A stretch of 64,000 bases of DNA from Zeugodacus cucurbitae (lineage: Eukaryota; Arthropoda; Insecta; Diptera; Tephritidae): assembly GCF_028554725.1 (NCBI RefSeq), contig NC_071671.1, positions 20,583,501-20,647,500 on the forward strand. The letters run 5' to 3'. Shown one piece after another: positions 54,778 through 64,000 of this stretch. A model generated the notes under the pieces. It did no database searches. It saw only the letters and a list, made by a program, of their open reading frames with translations, and was not told where the DNA came from. The first letter of the stretch is position 1. Each line of letters starts with the position of its first letter. The position numbers and the translations under genes are program-made.

Positions 54778-56083
54778 TAATCAAAGCTTTACATGAAATG
54801 CACGCCCCTCAATACCTAGTAAAAATAATAATGTGTTATTTTGAAAACAGAAGGCTGATATTCGACACAGACAAAGGCACAATGAGTTACTCTATTACGA
54901 GTGGAGTACCGCAAGGATCGGTATTAGGCCCCCTCTTATGGAACCTGATGTATGACGGGGTGCTGCGAAGACACCAACCAAAAACCGTGAAATTAATAGC
55001 ATATGCCGACGACCTCGTAGTGGTAGCAGTGGCAAAGCATCTTGATGACCTACGGAGCAAATGCAATGAATGCATAAATGGTCTACGGTAATGGTTTTCC
55101 TCCGAGAGTTAGGAACTAGCAGAGCATAAAACAGAAGTCTTGCTCATAAGCACACGGAAAATTGAAGAAAGCATAACTCTCACTATAGGGGATTGTGAGA
55201 TTACTTCACAACCACAGTTAAAGTACTTGGGGGTAATAATAGACTCTAGACTTAAATTCAAGGAGCACTTGGCGCACACGTCAAACAAAGCAAATAAAAT
55301 ATATAACGCTCTATCTAGAATGATGGCGAATAGAGGATGCATCCGCTCCAGTCGACGACTGTTAATTGCAAAGGCGATGATTTCCGTAATTTTGTATGCA
55401 GCTCCGCTATGGATCCAGGCATTAGACATTAAAGCGTATGCTAGACCAATTAACGCAGTACATAGACTGTCGGCAATCCGAGTAATTAGTGCTTTCCGAA
55501 CCATATCCAGTGATGCTGCTGAAGTTTTAGCCAGCATGCCGCCTATTGACATCCAGGGTGATGAACTAGCTCGACATCCATTCGTGGACACATAGGGAAC
55601 ATGGGGACCTGGATTTCCACCTGACCCAAATATTAAGTGGTCATAGGTGCTTCAGAAGCTACCTGTACAAATTCCGTTGTGATGTTAGTCCGTATTGTCC
55701 AATATGTGTAGAATCTGTAGAAGACTCGGAACACGTATTTTTTCATTGTCCACGCTTTTCAAAAATAAGGGAAAAGGTGAAAATAACCTTAGGTGGTAGC
55801 TTAACGGTGGAAATTTGACGGCATTTATGTGTCAGTCCTCTAAAAAATGGAAAGCTGTAAGCGAAGCGGCAGCATTAATCATGGCAGAACTGAGACAACT
55901 CCAACAGATTAGGCGTCAGTTAGTCCGCGCTATAGAGGAGACTTAAAATATCTTGTCACTCCCACGAAGTAATACCTTATTCGGTGGTCCCGTGGGAGAC
56001 TCTTGTGTTGGGAGTAGGTTAGGTTTAGCGGATTAAAGTTACGCACTCCTTCTTTCGATACTTCCCCCTACTATAAAAAAAAA
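54778..56083 (+). pseudogene. R1-type LINE ORF2 second half and 3' UTR, duplicate
   Basis: The second-unit copy of 52142-53447: same YADD frame (54798-55091), same in-frame stops, same thumb segment (55140-55595), same C-terminal finger and a poly(A) tail at about 56075-56083. It shares every stop with unit 1, so the stops predate the duplication. Confidence 0.93.
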
Positions 56084-56132
56084 CACAAACACACGTGCAT
56101 TGTCTTCTTCAGAAAGTAGCTCACTTTATATT

Positions 56133-56310
56133 CAAAACACATTCACCTTTTCTTCAAGCACATTCACACAATACCAAATAGCAAAGCCACATTAAAAACA
56201 CATTCACCATTTCTTCAAGCACATACACAATACCAAATAGCAAAGCCACATTCAAAACACATTCACCTTTTCTTCAAGCACATACACACAATACCAAATA
56301 GCAAAGCCAC
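56133..56310 (+). repeat. 61-bp minisatellite, second block (three units)
   Basis: Three units of about 59-61 bp, with ACACATTCACC at about 56137, 56198 and 56257, each ending in ACCAAATAGCAAAGCCAC. The third unit lies outside the 2.64-kb duplication, so the array is original flanking DNA (or LINE target) and provided the microhomology. Confidence 0.88.
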
Positions 56311-56315
56311 TTCAA

Positions 56316-56980
56316 TGCCGAGATGAGCAATTCTCACACAAACAAAAACAAAACGGTTCAATTTCTGTTGAAAATCACTACAATGAAGGTGGATGCAGTC
56401 AAGACAAGAAACACCTGTTGGAGGCTGGAAAGTAGTCGGGATAACAAGGGTTTACTGACCACACTCACAGTCTTAATATAATTAATGATTGGTGTTGAAG
56501 AAAGCTTGTACAAGAAACATTTATTATTTTTTTAATGAATGGTCAGAATAAATTGTGAGATATAATATAAGAGTAGGAAGAGGAGAAACCATAAACGAAT
56601 ATTATTATCATATTCTTCGCTATTTCGAGTAGTCAGTCCAACATTTATGGACTCAATACAATAAGTACAGCATTACTTAATTGTCAGTTTCTTTTAATTC
56701 TGTATTAACTTGATACTTGTATATCCTCTTCCAATTTCAGAACACTAGAATTTTCAACAGTCTAATCAGGATTTAAGAAGGCTCGTATCTTCTTTTTTGA
56801 ACACTCTGGCATAAAGTTTATTATATAAAATATATTTTATAAGCAGATTTAAAACATTATTTTAGACGGATATAATTTTTACAGTGGTTGCCACCAGAAA
56901 AATTGCCAAAATAAATTAGAAAGTCTTTTATTTTGTTGTTTTGTTTATTTTCACTTCAATATTAATTTTTTTGCTTAATA
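56316..56980. other. AT-rich non-coding stretch
   Basis: Nothing recognised between the minisatellite and the TA that bounds the TIR element at 56983. Confidence 0.5.
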
Positions 56981-58005
56981 TATCGCTCATTTACATGAAT
57001 AGTGTCACAATTCAAAAAAGTTGATTTTTCAGGAGAGCGGTTTAAAGTTTTCAATTGTCTCTTATTTACCAAATATATATAGCTATAAGTGGATTGAAAA
57101 AACGAATAGCATGTAATATCTATACTAATATTATAAAGAGGAAATGTTTGTTTTTTTGTTTGTTTGTGTCGAATAGGCTCCGAAACTACTGAACCGATTT
57201 GAAAAATTCTTTTACCATTGGAAAGCTATACTATCCCTGAGTGACATAGGCTATATTTAGTTTAAAAAAAAATAGGGTTCCTTACCAAAACTCCGATAAT
57301 GTAAAAAAAATACCAAAAAACTTTCTTTAATCGCGAATACTGCGAAAACGATTGAAGATATAACAAAGTGAAGTACTATTAGTATTTTGTAGAACTTATC
57401 ATTATCTACAAAAAACGTCGCGACATCATACCTCTAACTATTATAGTTTTGTCACAATAAGCGATTTTATATAAAAAAATTAATTAAAATACCACTACTT
57501 GAAAAGGCTCTTTATTTATACCTTAGTATTAATCCTTATCGAAATAAATGATTTATTATTTAAGATCGCTTCAAAACCTTTATATAACTTTTTGAATTAT
57601 TAGATTCTGACATACCATTCAAAAGATATCACGAGTTAAAAATTTTGAAATTTTTGAATGGTCCTGTGCGGAATTAAAAATAATTGTCGCTTGATAATAA
57701 TATGATATAAAAATTAATTGCTGTTCGTTTGTGCCGCAAAAAAACGAGAACGGCCAAACCGATCTGGCTAATTTTAGTCTTGAAATATTCGTGGAAGGCC
57801 AGAAAAAGATTAGAAAGTGAGTAAATATGAAAAAAGAGGAAGATAATAATAAGAGAATTTTATTCGAGTTGACAAGAAAATATAAAAGAGAAAACAAAAA
57901 ATTATAATTTGAAGGTTGTCATTGTTGCTTTGTTAAAATATTTTTGTTATTGTTCAATTGTATAAGGTTGTGTCGATAGCCCAAAACAATTTGTAACAAT
58001 TAAGG

Positions 58006-58132
58006 AAAGGCTAAGTTCGGGTGCAACCGAACATTTTATACTCTCACAATTTATTGATGTAATTTTATTAAGATAACATACAATTTTACCTATATATTCG
58101 ACATAAAGTGCAATAGAAAATCATCATATATA
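58006..58132 (+). mobile_element. HINE-like end fragment inside the Helitron
   Basis: AAGGAAAGGCTAAGTTCGGG with the hairpin GTTCGGGTGCAACCGAAC, then TATACTCTCACAATTTATTG and TATATTCGACATAAAGTGC, matching the start of HINE-like copy 1 (21480-21540). It represents the 5' terminus of that family, otherwise missing from copy 1. Only about 130 bp is present. Confidence 0.65.
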
Positions 58133-58189
58133 GTATATGAGAGCTGATGTAATTCCAGAACCAATTTCACTCATTTTCACCACCAAGGT

Positions 58190-58960
58190 TAACGGGCATA
58201 GGGGCGACTTGGCACCTGTTAGTAGGCAAACATACGGCACATTCGGCCTTGAAATTACTCCTAAATTGCAAATAAACGAAACACCAGTCAGCAAAATCGT
58301 CAAAAATAGCGCTTTAACGAAAATGTTCCAAATATTCAAGAAGTCGTTGGAGGTACTGCACAGGACTTTAAAAGATCTTGATTGTCGATGAACGTTTTTG
58401 GTGGAGCAGGATTCTGTTAGTAGGTGATTTACGCCAGACTCTTCCAATTATTCCTGGATCAACTGTTACTGACGGGCTAATCACATGCCTAAAATGATTT
58501 AATTTGTGGCGACACATAAAGAATCGCCAATTAACAACTAACATATGAGTGTTTTTGCAACAATACCAAATTGCGATTGTAGAAATAGTTGGCAGTTGAC
58601 ACCTCGATGGATTAATAGCATTTCCAACAGATTTCTTTCACTTCATTGACTCGAAAGAGAAGTTTTCCTGACATGAAACCTCAATATGATAACCACAAAT
58701 GACTGATTGAATGACCTATATTGGTGGTAAAAAAAAATATCGATGATCTTAATGCAACAATTTAGAATTTCGGTCCAAGAGAGTTGACACAGCTACTAAC
58801 CAGGATGACGTAGTCAATTATCCCAAACTATTTAAAATTGCCTGTACTTTGCAATTAAAAGTAGTGTGAGTTGTAATCATGCTGCGTAACATAAATCAAC
58901 CTCGAGTAATCAATATCGTCGCCGAAGCCAAGATTGGCCAACTTAATTTAATGTATACCT
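58190..58960 (+). pseudogene. Helitron Pif1-type helicase, degraded C-terminal half
   Basis: Readable in shifting frames: TFGLEITPKLQINETPVSKI and FKKSLEVLHRTLKDL (about 58230-58380), GDLRQTLPIIPGSTVTDGL (58423 on), NNNMSV-type QLTTNMSV text (about 58535), FPTDFFHFIDSKEK (about 58620), IDDLNATI, then VNYP (58815) and MLRNINQPRV (58880-58908). These are conserved blocks of the helicase that unwinds DNA during rolling-circle transposition (family knowledge). The Walker B segment expected between the first two blocks is deleted, and stops are frequent. The N-terminal Rep nuclease is absent. Confidence 0.85.
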
Positions 58961-59395
58961 TAGCCACAAAAACGTGTGGCCGGGTCTGCTAGGATTTAAT
59001 AAAATGCTGAGCATAATTAGACTAAAAGAGTGTACTGAAGCTTGCCGTAGGTATAAACGTGAAAAATATAAATCAATTTCGTATAAATATCTATAAATTT
59101 ATATATTATTATTTATATTATATATAAATTTGTCGTTATTGCTGAAAACCGCAACACGAAAAATTTAATTCCCTTTTCAGACATATCGTTCTATCACAAA
59201 ATATGTCTTTCTTTCTGAAAAGAAACCATGCCTCATTCAGAAGTGTCGTTAATGTGGTTAAAAACTAGTGCAACATAACAAGTTTAAGAAAGGCACATTC
59301 TTATATCACGGTTTATTCTTCTACGCATCAGAATGACATTTTTATACAATATGGACGATGAAATTGCGCACCTTTCTGCATACTCATATTTAATA

Positions 59396-59905
59396 TTTAT
59401 TTAGCATGCAAATGTAATATATCCATAGCTACCGAGTAATGGGCATTGTACATACACACCAGGGAGCTTATCTGAACCCATTGAAGGAATAATATATCTA
59501 TATATATCTATATCTATCCAACAAGAGATACCATTTTGTGTGTAAGACGTACATAAATAATTATTTAATGGCAACATAATGCCGACCTTAGGTTAGCATA
59601 CGTCGCCCCATCAACATTTAAAGAACTACAAAAGCAGGATAACAGTTTCACTACTGATCTACTCAATAAGAGTATTTGCAAATCGTTTTTTGGGCAGAGC
59701 TTTCGTTTCGGTAGGAATCTACGGAGAAATTCACCACACCAACATTGTTTCAATGCTCTCAACACTTGATACTGTCGTAGAGGTAGTTTGTATTATTTCT
59801 TCCTTAGCTTGAATTGCATTTTGTGCTCGGTGGTCAGTGTCAATAACCGTAGGAGCCAAACAATAGTCTCTGAAACTTAATTGAAATTAATAAAATGTAT
59901 GAATG
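59396..59905. other. AT-rich spacer
   Basis: Nothing recognised apart from a TATATATCTATATC microsatellite-like run near 59495-59515. Confidence 0.5.
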
Positions 59906-59917
59906 CACCTAAAAGTA

Positions 59918-60346
59918 TATATATAATTGGCGTGGGAACCGCTTTAAGCGATTAAAGCCGAATCCACCAGAGCGCGCCACTCGTTTCTCCTTTTTCTTTT
60001 TGGCGCCAACTGGAAACACCAAGTGAAACCAGGTCACTTTCCACTTAATCCTTCCATCGGAGTGGATGTCGTCCTCTTCAGCGGCTTCCTCCAGCGGGTA
60101 CTGCATCGAACATTTTCAGAGCTGGAGTGTTTTCATCCAACCGTACAACATGACCTAGCCAGCGTAGCCGCTGTCTTTTTATTCGCTCAACTATGTCAAT
60201 GTCGTCGTATAAATCGTACAGCTCATCGTTCCATCGTCTGCGGTATTCGCCGTTGCCAATGTTCAGAGGGCCATAAATCTTACGGAAAACCTTTCTCTCG
60301 AAAACCCCAAGAGTCGTCTCATCGGATGTTCTCATCGTCCACGCTT
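59918..60346 (-). mobile_element. RTE-like LINE copy G, short 3' fragment
   Basis: Minus-strand 429-bp fragment with a short (TA)n tail at 59918-59925. A 12-bp perfect target duplication, CACCTAAAAGTA, lies at 59906-59917 and 60347-60358, fixing both ends and showing 5' truncation on insertion. Most similar to copy B. Confidence 0.95.
60078..60346 (-). pseudogene. RTE-like ORF, C-terminal fragment (copy G)
   Basis: Reads EAWTMRTSDETTLGVFERKV, FRKIYGPLNIGNGEYRRRWN, DIVERIKRQRLRWLGHVVRL and DENTPALKMFDAVPAGGSR, then a frameshift near 60075 (GGSR is followed by a stop in place of GRGRPPLRW). Only the last part of the family's C-terminal domain is present; no catalytic motif. Confidence 0.92.
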
Positions 60347-60358
60347 CACCTAAAAGTA

Positions 60359-62037
60359 GGCAACATATTTACTTAAAAAACATCCTAAAAGTGTGCAATA
60401 ACTATTTAAAAATCCTGTTGCTTATGTTTAAGCTATACATATAAATACACTAAAAAATTTAGTGACAAAACAAATATGTAAATATATTCTTTCGTTGCAC
60501 TTTCGAAACTTTGCATAAATTTAAAGCATCATTGGAAATCTATGATGACAGCTCCGGCAAACCGTTTAAACCGGCAGCTGTGTGTTGAGTTAATTACATT
60601 TTAAGAGGTTACCATGAATAGCTCTTGTTATAATTGCTGTTGCTGTAATTATGTATTGTTACAAATGACAAACATTGAATAACGCAATGATTTAATTGCA
60701 GTAAATACATTAAAACCATAAGGACGACAGATAATGCCACGAAAGCGGACTTACCTGTAAAAGGATTTGGTTTAGTAAGCAGGGCCATTTATGAGCTGCC
60801 TGTTTAGGATTACTCGTACAAGTGGAATATGAAATTTAATAACTCAAATATTCAAAAGAAGAAGAAGAGTGAAAGGAAGAGATGGTGATTTACTCTCAGT
60901 TTGAGTGAAAAAGAGATATTAAGTTTGAGATTTAATGATTTTCTTGAGCTAGATATTTAGTTATTTACTCTCGTATTTGGTAAAATTTTTTATAAGCTTT
61001 GATTTTTTGACTCAAACTAGCACATAAACTTCAGTGAATCCTATAGTTCTAATCAAATATTTAGTTTCATAGAAGTTGTTCGTTTTTAACTTTAACTTGG
61101 ATTGATCGATTGAATTTAGTTCAGTATTCAAACAATAAAAATATACTTTTCTCCCCTAAAATATTTCTCAACATTCATAGCAATGTCTTCCATTCCATTT
61201 CACTCTTAACTAAGAAAAATAGTATTATAAGCAATTCTGTAACGTAATCAGCAAATATTTTCACTTCACTTCCACTGCACACGGTTCTCAAGAAGTTATA
61301 TGTAAATTTCAATAGACACACACGAAATGCATATATTCATTATCAAGTATTTACGTAGGTATATACCAGCATATCAGGGCTTCAAAACATTACACTGGCC
61401 ATTAAACAACAACTGAACTCCCTCTTCGCTGACACAGCAATTTTGTGCAACGAATCGTACTAATTCACAATTATTCAGTTATCTAGTTTGTGGGCTGTGG
61501 CCAATGGTATTTGACCACAAATTCCGCTGATGCAGCTGTTTTTCTCATGAGGATGTATGCAGCCACCATACAGTGGCAGTCCTGCTCATTAAGATCTCTC
61601 TGCTATCCCCTCACACGCTCATTGTGCAAATTAGTGACCCTTGGAATGATCACTTTCAATGTGCCCACATAAGCCCACAAGTGAAGCACTGCAACGGTGC
61701 TTTAGCATACAGTAAAGTCTGTTTTACAGTAGTGTATTTGTGTGTATTCTCTTGTCTTTGTAGCTTTTCACGAACATGCATTTTTGTACTGCTTATGCCA
61801 GGCAAGCGGAAAAATTGCTACTTTAACCACCGTCCATTGGAGCCATTGCATTTTTTATGTGCTCATCGGGGCGTATCAGTGATTCAGATTTATTCCGTTG
61901 ACAAGTTGATTACGATTAATTGTGGTAGGTTATTAAATGAATGTCCCAATAAATCTATAACTTTAAATATTAAATGAATGAGTGAAATATATGTACATAC
62001 ATATAACTTTTCGGTAGAGTGAAAAGTTAAGTTTTTA
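60359..62037. other. AT-rich non-coding stretch
   Basis: No gene or bounded element recognised. The open frame 61573-61977 (134 aa) is Cys/Leu rich without a known domain, and overlaps another frame at 61490-61672; neither is called. Confidence 0.45.
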
Positions 62038-62039
62038 TA

Positions 62040-62681
62040 TCGCTCATTTACTTGAATAGTGTCATAACTCAAAAAACACAATTTTTGAGTTGAGTATGCA
62101 GAAATGTGCGCAACTTCATCGTTCATATTGTATAAAAATTTCTTTCCGATACGTAGGAAAATAAACCGTGATATAAGAATGTGCCTTTCTTAAACTTGTT
62201 ATCTTGCATTAGTTTTTAACCACAATAACGACACTTCTCAGTTGTGCCAGAATTAGTTATAATATTTTTTACGAAATAAAGACATATTTTGTGTCCCAAC
62301 ACATCTTGTGAAAAGGTGAATTTGATTTTCTTTTCAGAAAGAACGACACATTTTGCATTACAGCGATTTTGGTGAAAAATTAATTAAATTTTTCATATTG
62401 CTTGTTTTCAGCAAAAACGACACATTTGACTTATGACGGCAAAATTGATTTATATTTTTTACAAATAACGACATAATTCAAAGTGGGTCACATTTATGCC
62501 CAAGATAAAGCATTAGTATATTCTATTTGGTCTATTTATGCTCAACATTGTATTTAATATATTACACGCCACTAGATTTGTCAATAAACTAATGGCATTT
62601 TACTATATTTGCTAAATAAGAGACAAAAAAACTTTAGAATCGACTTTTTTGAGTTGTGACACTATTCAAGTAAATGAGCGA
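62040..62681 (+). mobile_element. TIR element X, copy 2, complete
   Basis: 642 bp flanked by TA (62038-62039, 62682-62683). Ends are inverted repeats of about 37 bp: TCGCTCATTTACTTGAATAG followed by TGTCATAACTCAAAAAA, and the complement TTTTTTGAGTTGTGACACTA then TTCAAGTAAATGAGCGA. The interior has several ACGACA words (62227, 62343, 62407, 62468 and others) and no coding capacity. A second copy at 56983-59395 supports mobility. TA target and short length suggest a Tc1/mariner-type MITE; the family is unknown to me. Confidence 0.88.
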
Positions 62682-62741
62682 TATGGTAATTTAATAAATT
62701 GTAAATTTTATATTGAACTTCATTAGTTCTTCAATTTTATT

Positions 62742-63163
62742 ATACCCTGAACAGGGTATATTAAGTTTGCCACGAAATTTGTAACACCCAGAAGGAAGCG
62801 TCGGAGGCCCTATAAAGTATTTATATAAATGATCAGTATGTTGAACTGTGTCGATTTAGCCATGTACGTCTGTCTGTCTGTCTGCAGATGTTATTTTCTC
62901 TTCAAGAAGCTGCTCATTTGTCGGAACTGCCGATATCGGACCACTATATCATATAGCTGTCATACAAATGATGAACGATCGGAATCAAGGGCTTGTATGG
63001 AAAACTTCCGCATTTTACTACATATCTTCACGAAATTTGGTGTGAGTTATTGTTCATAGAAATAATTTAATCTCCGAAACAATTTTTCATTTATTACTAA
63101 AAGAAATGCACCTGTGAAAGGTATATTAGCTTCGGTACAGCCGAAGTTAACGTCTTTCCTTGT
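62742..63163 (-). mobile_element. mini-me-like repeat, full-length copy
   Basis: Read on the minus strand it starts AAGGAAAGACGTTAACTTCG with the hairpin ACTTCGGCTGTACCGAAG, contains the (GTCY)n run (GTCTGTCTGTCTGTC, 62868-62883 on the plus strand), the conserved core with CTTTATAGGGCCTCCGACGC and TTCCTTCT, and ends in the TATACCCTGTTCAGGGTATA hairpin (62743-62762). About 420 bp. Non-coding. The copy at 46228-46567 is the same family, truncated. Confidence 0.82.
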
Positions 63164-63164
63164 T

Positions 63165-63459
63165 TAAATTTGGGTTAATTTGCATTTGACTTTAGTTTGA
63201 GTTAAAGTTGAGGTTGAGTTTTATTTGAATTTCAGTAAAAGTTAAATATGAGTTTAATTTGAATTTGAGTTTTATTTTGAGTTTAGTAAAAGAGAAATAT
63301 GAGGTTATTTTAAATTTGAGTAAAAAGTGAATTTGAGTAAAAAACAAATGTGTGTTTAATTTGAATTTTACTTTTATTTTAATTTGAGTAAAAGTTAAAT
63401 ATGAGTTTAATTTGTATTTGCGTTAGATTTCAATTTGAGTAGAAGTTAAATATAAGTCA
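63165..63459. repeat. Degenerate minisatellite (GAGTAAAAGTTAAATATGAG units)
   Basis: Words such as AGTAAAAGTTAAATATGAG and TTTAATTTGAATTTGAG recur at roughly 50-bp spacing (near 63235, 63288, 63388 and 63438). Divergent units show an old array between two rolling-circle-type repeats. Confidence 0.7.
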
Positions 63460-63461
63460 AA

Positions 63462-64000
63462 TTATACTCTCGCAACAAAAGTTGCTAAAGAGAGTATTAT
63501 AGTTTTGTTCACATAACGGTTGTTTGTAAGTCCTAAAACTAAACGAGTTAGATATAGGGTTATATATACCAAAGTGATCAGGGTGACGAGTAAAGTTCAA
63601 ATCCGGATGTCTGTCTGTCCGTCCGTCCGTCTGTCCGTCTGTCCGTCCGTGCAAGCTGTAACTTGAGTAAAAATTGAGATATCTTAATGCAACTTGGAAC
63701 ACGTGTTCCTTGGCACCATAAGTTCGAAGATGGGCGGAATCGGACCACTGCCACGCCCACAAAATGGTGATAACCAAAAACACATAGAGAGCTATAACTA
63801 AGCCATAAATAAAGTTATGAAAATAAAACTTGGAACATAGGATCACAATAGGGAGGGGCACATTTGGATGTAAATTTTTTGGAAAAGTGGGCGTGACCAT
63901 GCCCCCAAATATGTTTTTTGTATATATCTTGTAAACCAATAAAGCTATATAAACCAAACTTTCTGCAGTCGTTTCTTTTACCCGTTTCCTTATACAGTCC
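63462..64000 (-). mobile_element. HINE-like interspersed repeat, copy at window edge
   Basis: It starts TATACTCTCGCAACAAAAGT, whose hairpin partner GTTGCTAAAGAGAGTATT follows at once, then TATAGTTTTGTTCACATAAC, the long (GTCY)n run at 63610-63650 (GTCTGTCTGTCCGTCCGTCC and on), ACTTGGAACACGTGTTCCTT and GGCGGAATCGGACCACTGCC. It runs off the window. Same family and orientation as copies 2 and 3. Confidence 0.75.

Larger units (their letters stand above)
50971..56243. repeat. 2.64-kb tandem duplication (units 50971-53607 and 53608-56243)
   Basis: Unit 1 runs from inside the mariner transposase gene through the rest of the LINE into the flanking minisatellite; unit 2 repeats it. Unit lengths are 2637 and 2636 bp. 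Differences I see are T51214/A53851, G51794/A54431, T53184/G55820 and one base in a T-run near 52100/54735. AGCAA is present at the left border (50966-50970), the junction (53603-53607) and the right border (56239-56243), a 5-bp microhomology. Confidence 0.95.
57119..58992 (+). mobile_element. Helitron remnant with both ends
   Basis: It starts TCTATACTAATATTATAAAG, the 5' end of a widespread insect Helitron type, after an A. It ends in a short hairpin GCCACA/TGTGGC (about 58962-58980) followed by CGGGTCTG and CTAG (58989-58992). Inside are the 5' subterminal sequence (GGCTCCGAAACTACTGAACC and on) and a degraded helicase. Alignment to copy 2 of element X places the insertion exactly between A and T, as Helitrons do; the T after CTAG now reads G. 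The Rep domain is missing. A HINE fragment lies inside at 58006-58132. Confidence 0.85.
56983..59395 (-). mobile_element. TIR element X, copy 1, split by a Helitron
   Basis: The left part (56983-57118) starts TCGCTCATTTACATGAATAG after TA (56981-56982) and matches the right end of copy 2 (62040-62681) in reverse. The right part (58993-59395) continues the match: AATGCTGAGCATAATTAGAC, then GAAAGGCACATTCTTATATC and TGAAATTGCGCACCTTTCTG. The far inverted end is lost at about 59395. Between them is a Helitron (57119-58992). Non-coding, TA-flanked, so probably a Tc1/mariner-type MITE (inference). Confidence 0.8.

Noticed and set aside
61573..61977. 134-aa plus-strand open frame
   Set aside because: Longer than most chance frames, but composition is biased, no domain is visible, and a second frame overlaps it. 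Kept out for lack of support.
1..64000. CRISPR array, operon or other prokaryotic defence system
   Set aside because: No regularly spaced short repeats with unique spacers, and every coding signal belongs to eukaryotic transposable elements.

Overview
The window reads as intergenic or intronic chromosomal DNA of a higher (cyclorrhaphan) fly, most likely a tephritid fruit fly. The signs are AT-rich sequence with CAA-rich stretches, a DD41D mariner of the kind called rosa in tephritids, mini-me-like repeats with (GTCY)n microsatellites, R1-clade and RTE-like LINEs, and interspersed repeats with terminal hairpins. No host protein-coding exon could be identified with confidence. The best hint of a host gene is a possible promoter plus 5' UTR exon at about 10500-11001 that ends in a good splice donor.

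Layout. 0.8-4.3 kb: a decayed R1-clade LINE on the minus strand. 5.5-7.1 kb: a complete Tc1-family transposon with an open 334-aa transposase, long inverted repeats and a TA duplication. 7-13 kb: AT-rich DNA with the possible promoter. 12.9-13.7 kb: an RTE-like LINE with a 5' inversion. 15.7-16.4 kb: an internally deleted mariner. 16.6-18.4 kb: a 5'-truncated RTE-like copy with a long open reverse transcriptase frame. 21.5-25.5 kb: two rolling-circle-type (HINE-like) repeats. 25.6-38.5 kb: four more RTE-like copies, one of them inserted in an older CR1/jockey-type LINE. 39.5-40.1 kb: a non-autonomous Harbinger element. 42.6-46.6 kb: a HINE-like repeat, a Helentron-type endonuclease remnant and a mini-me-like repeat. 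48.8-56.3 kb: a second R1-clade LINE carrying a nested, intact rosa-like mariner, followed by a near-perfect 2.64-kb tandem duplication of part of both. 57-59.4 kb: a Helitron remnant nested in a TIR element, itself carrying a HINE fragment. 59.9-60.3 kb: a seventh RTE-like copy. 62.0-64 kb: a second copy of the TIR element, a full mini-me-like repeat, a minisatellite and the start of another HINE-like repeat.

How the parts relate. These are layered mobile elements, not an operon or pathway. Nesting gives relative ages: R1 LINE, then mariner, then tandem duplication; CR1-type LINE, then RTE copy; TIR element, then Helitron. Only the Tc1 transposase (5871-6875) and the first mariner transposase (50947-52032) look intact. 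I found no convincing new gene system. The most informative signals are the exact nesting junctions, the target-site duplications, the twin-priming structure, the tandem duplication and the shared end structure of the two HINE-like families. All homology calls are from reading and memory of family motifs; no database search was run.
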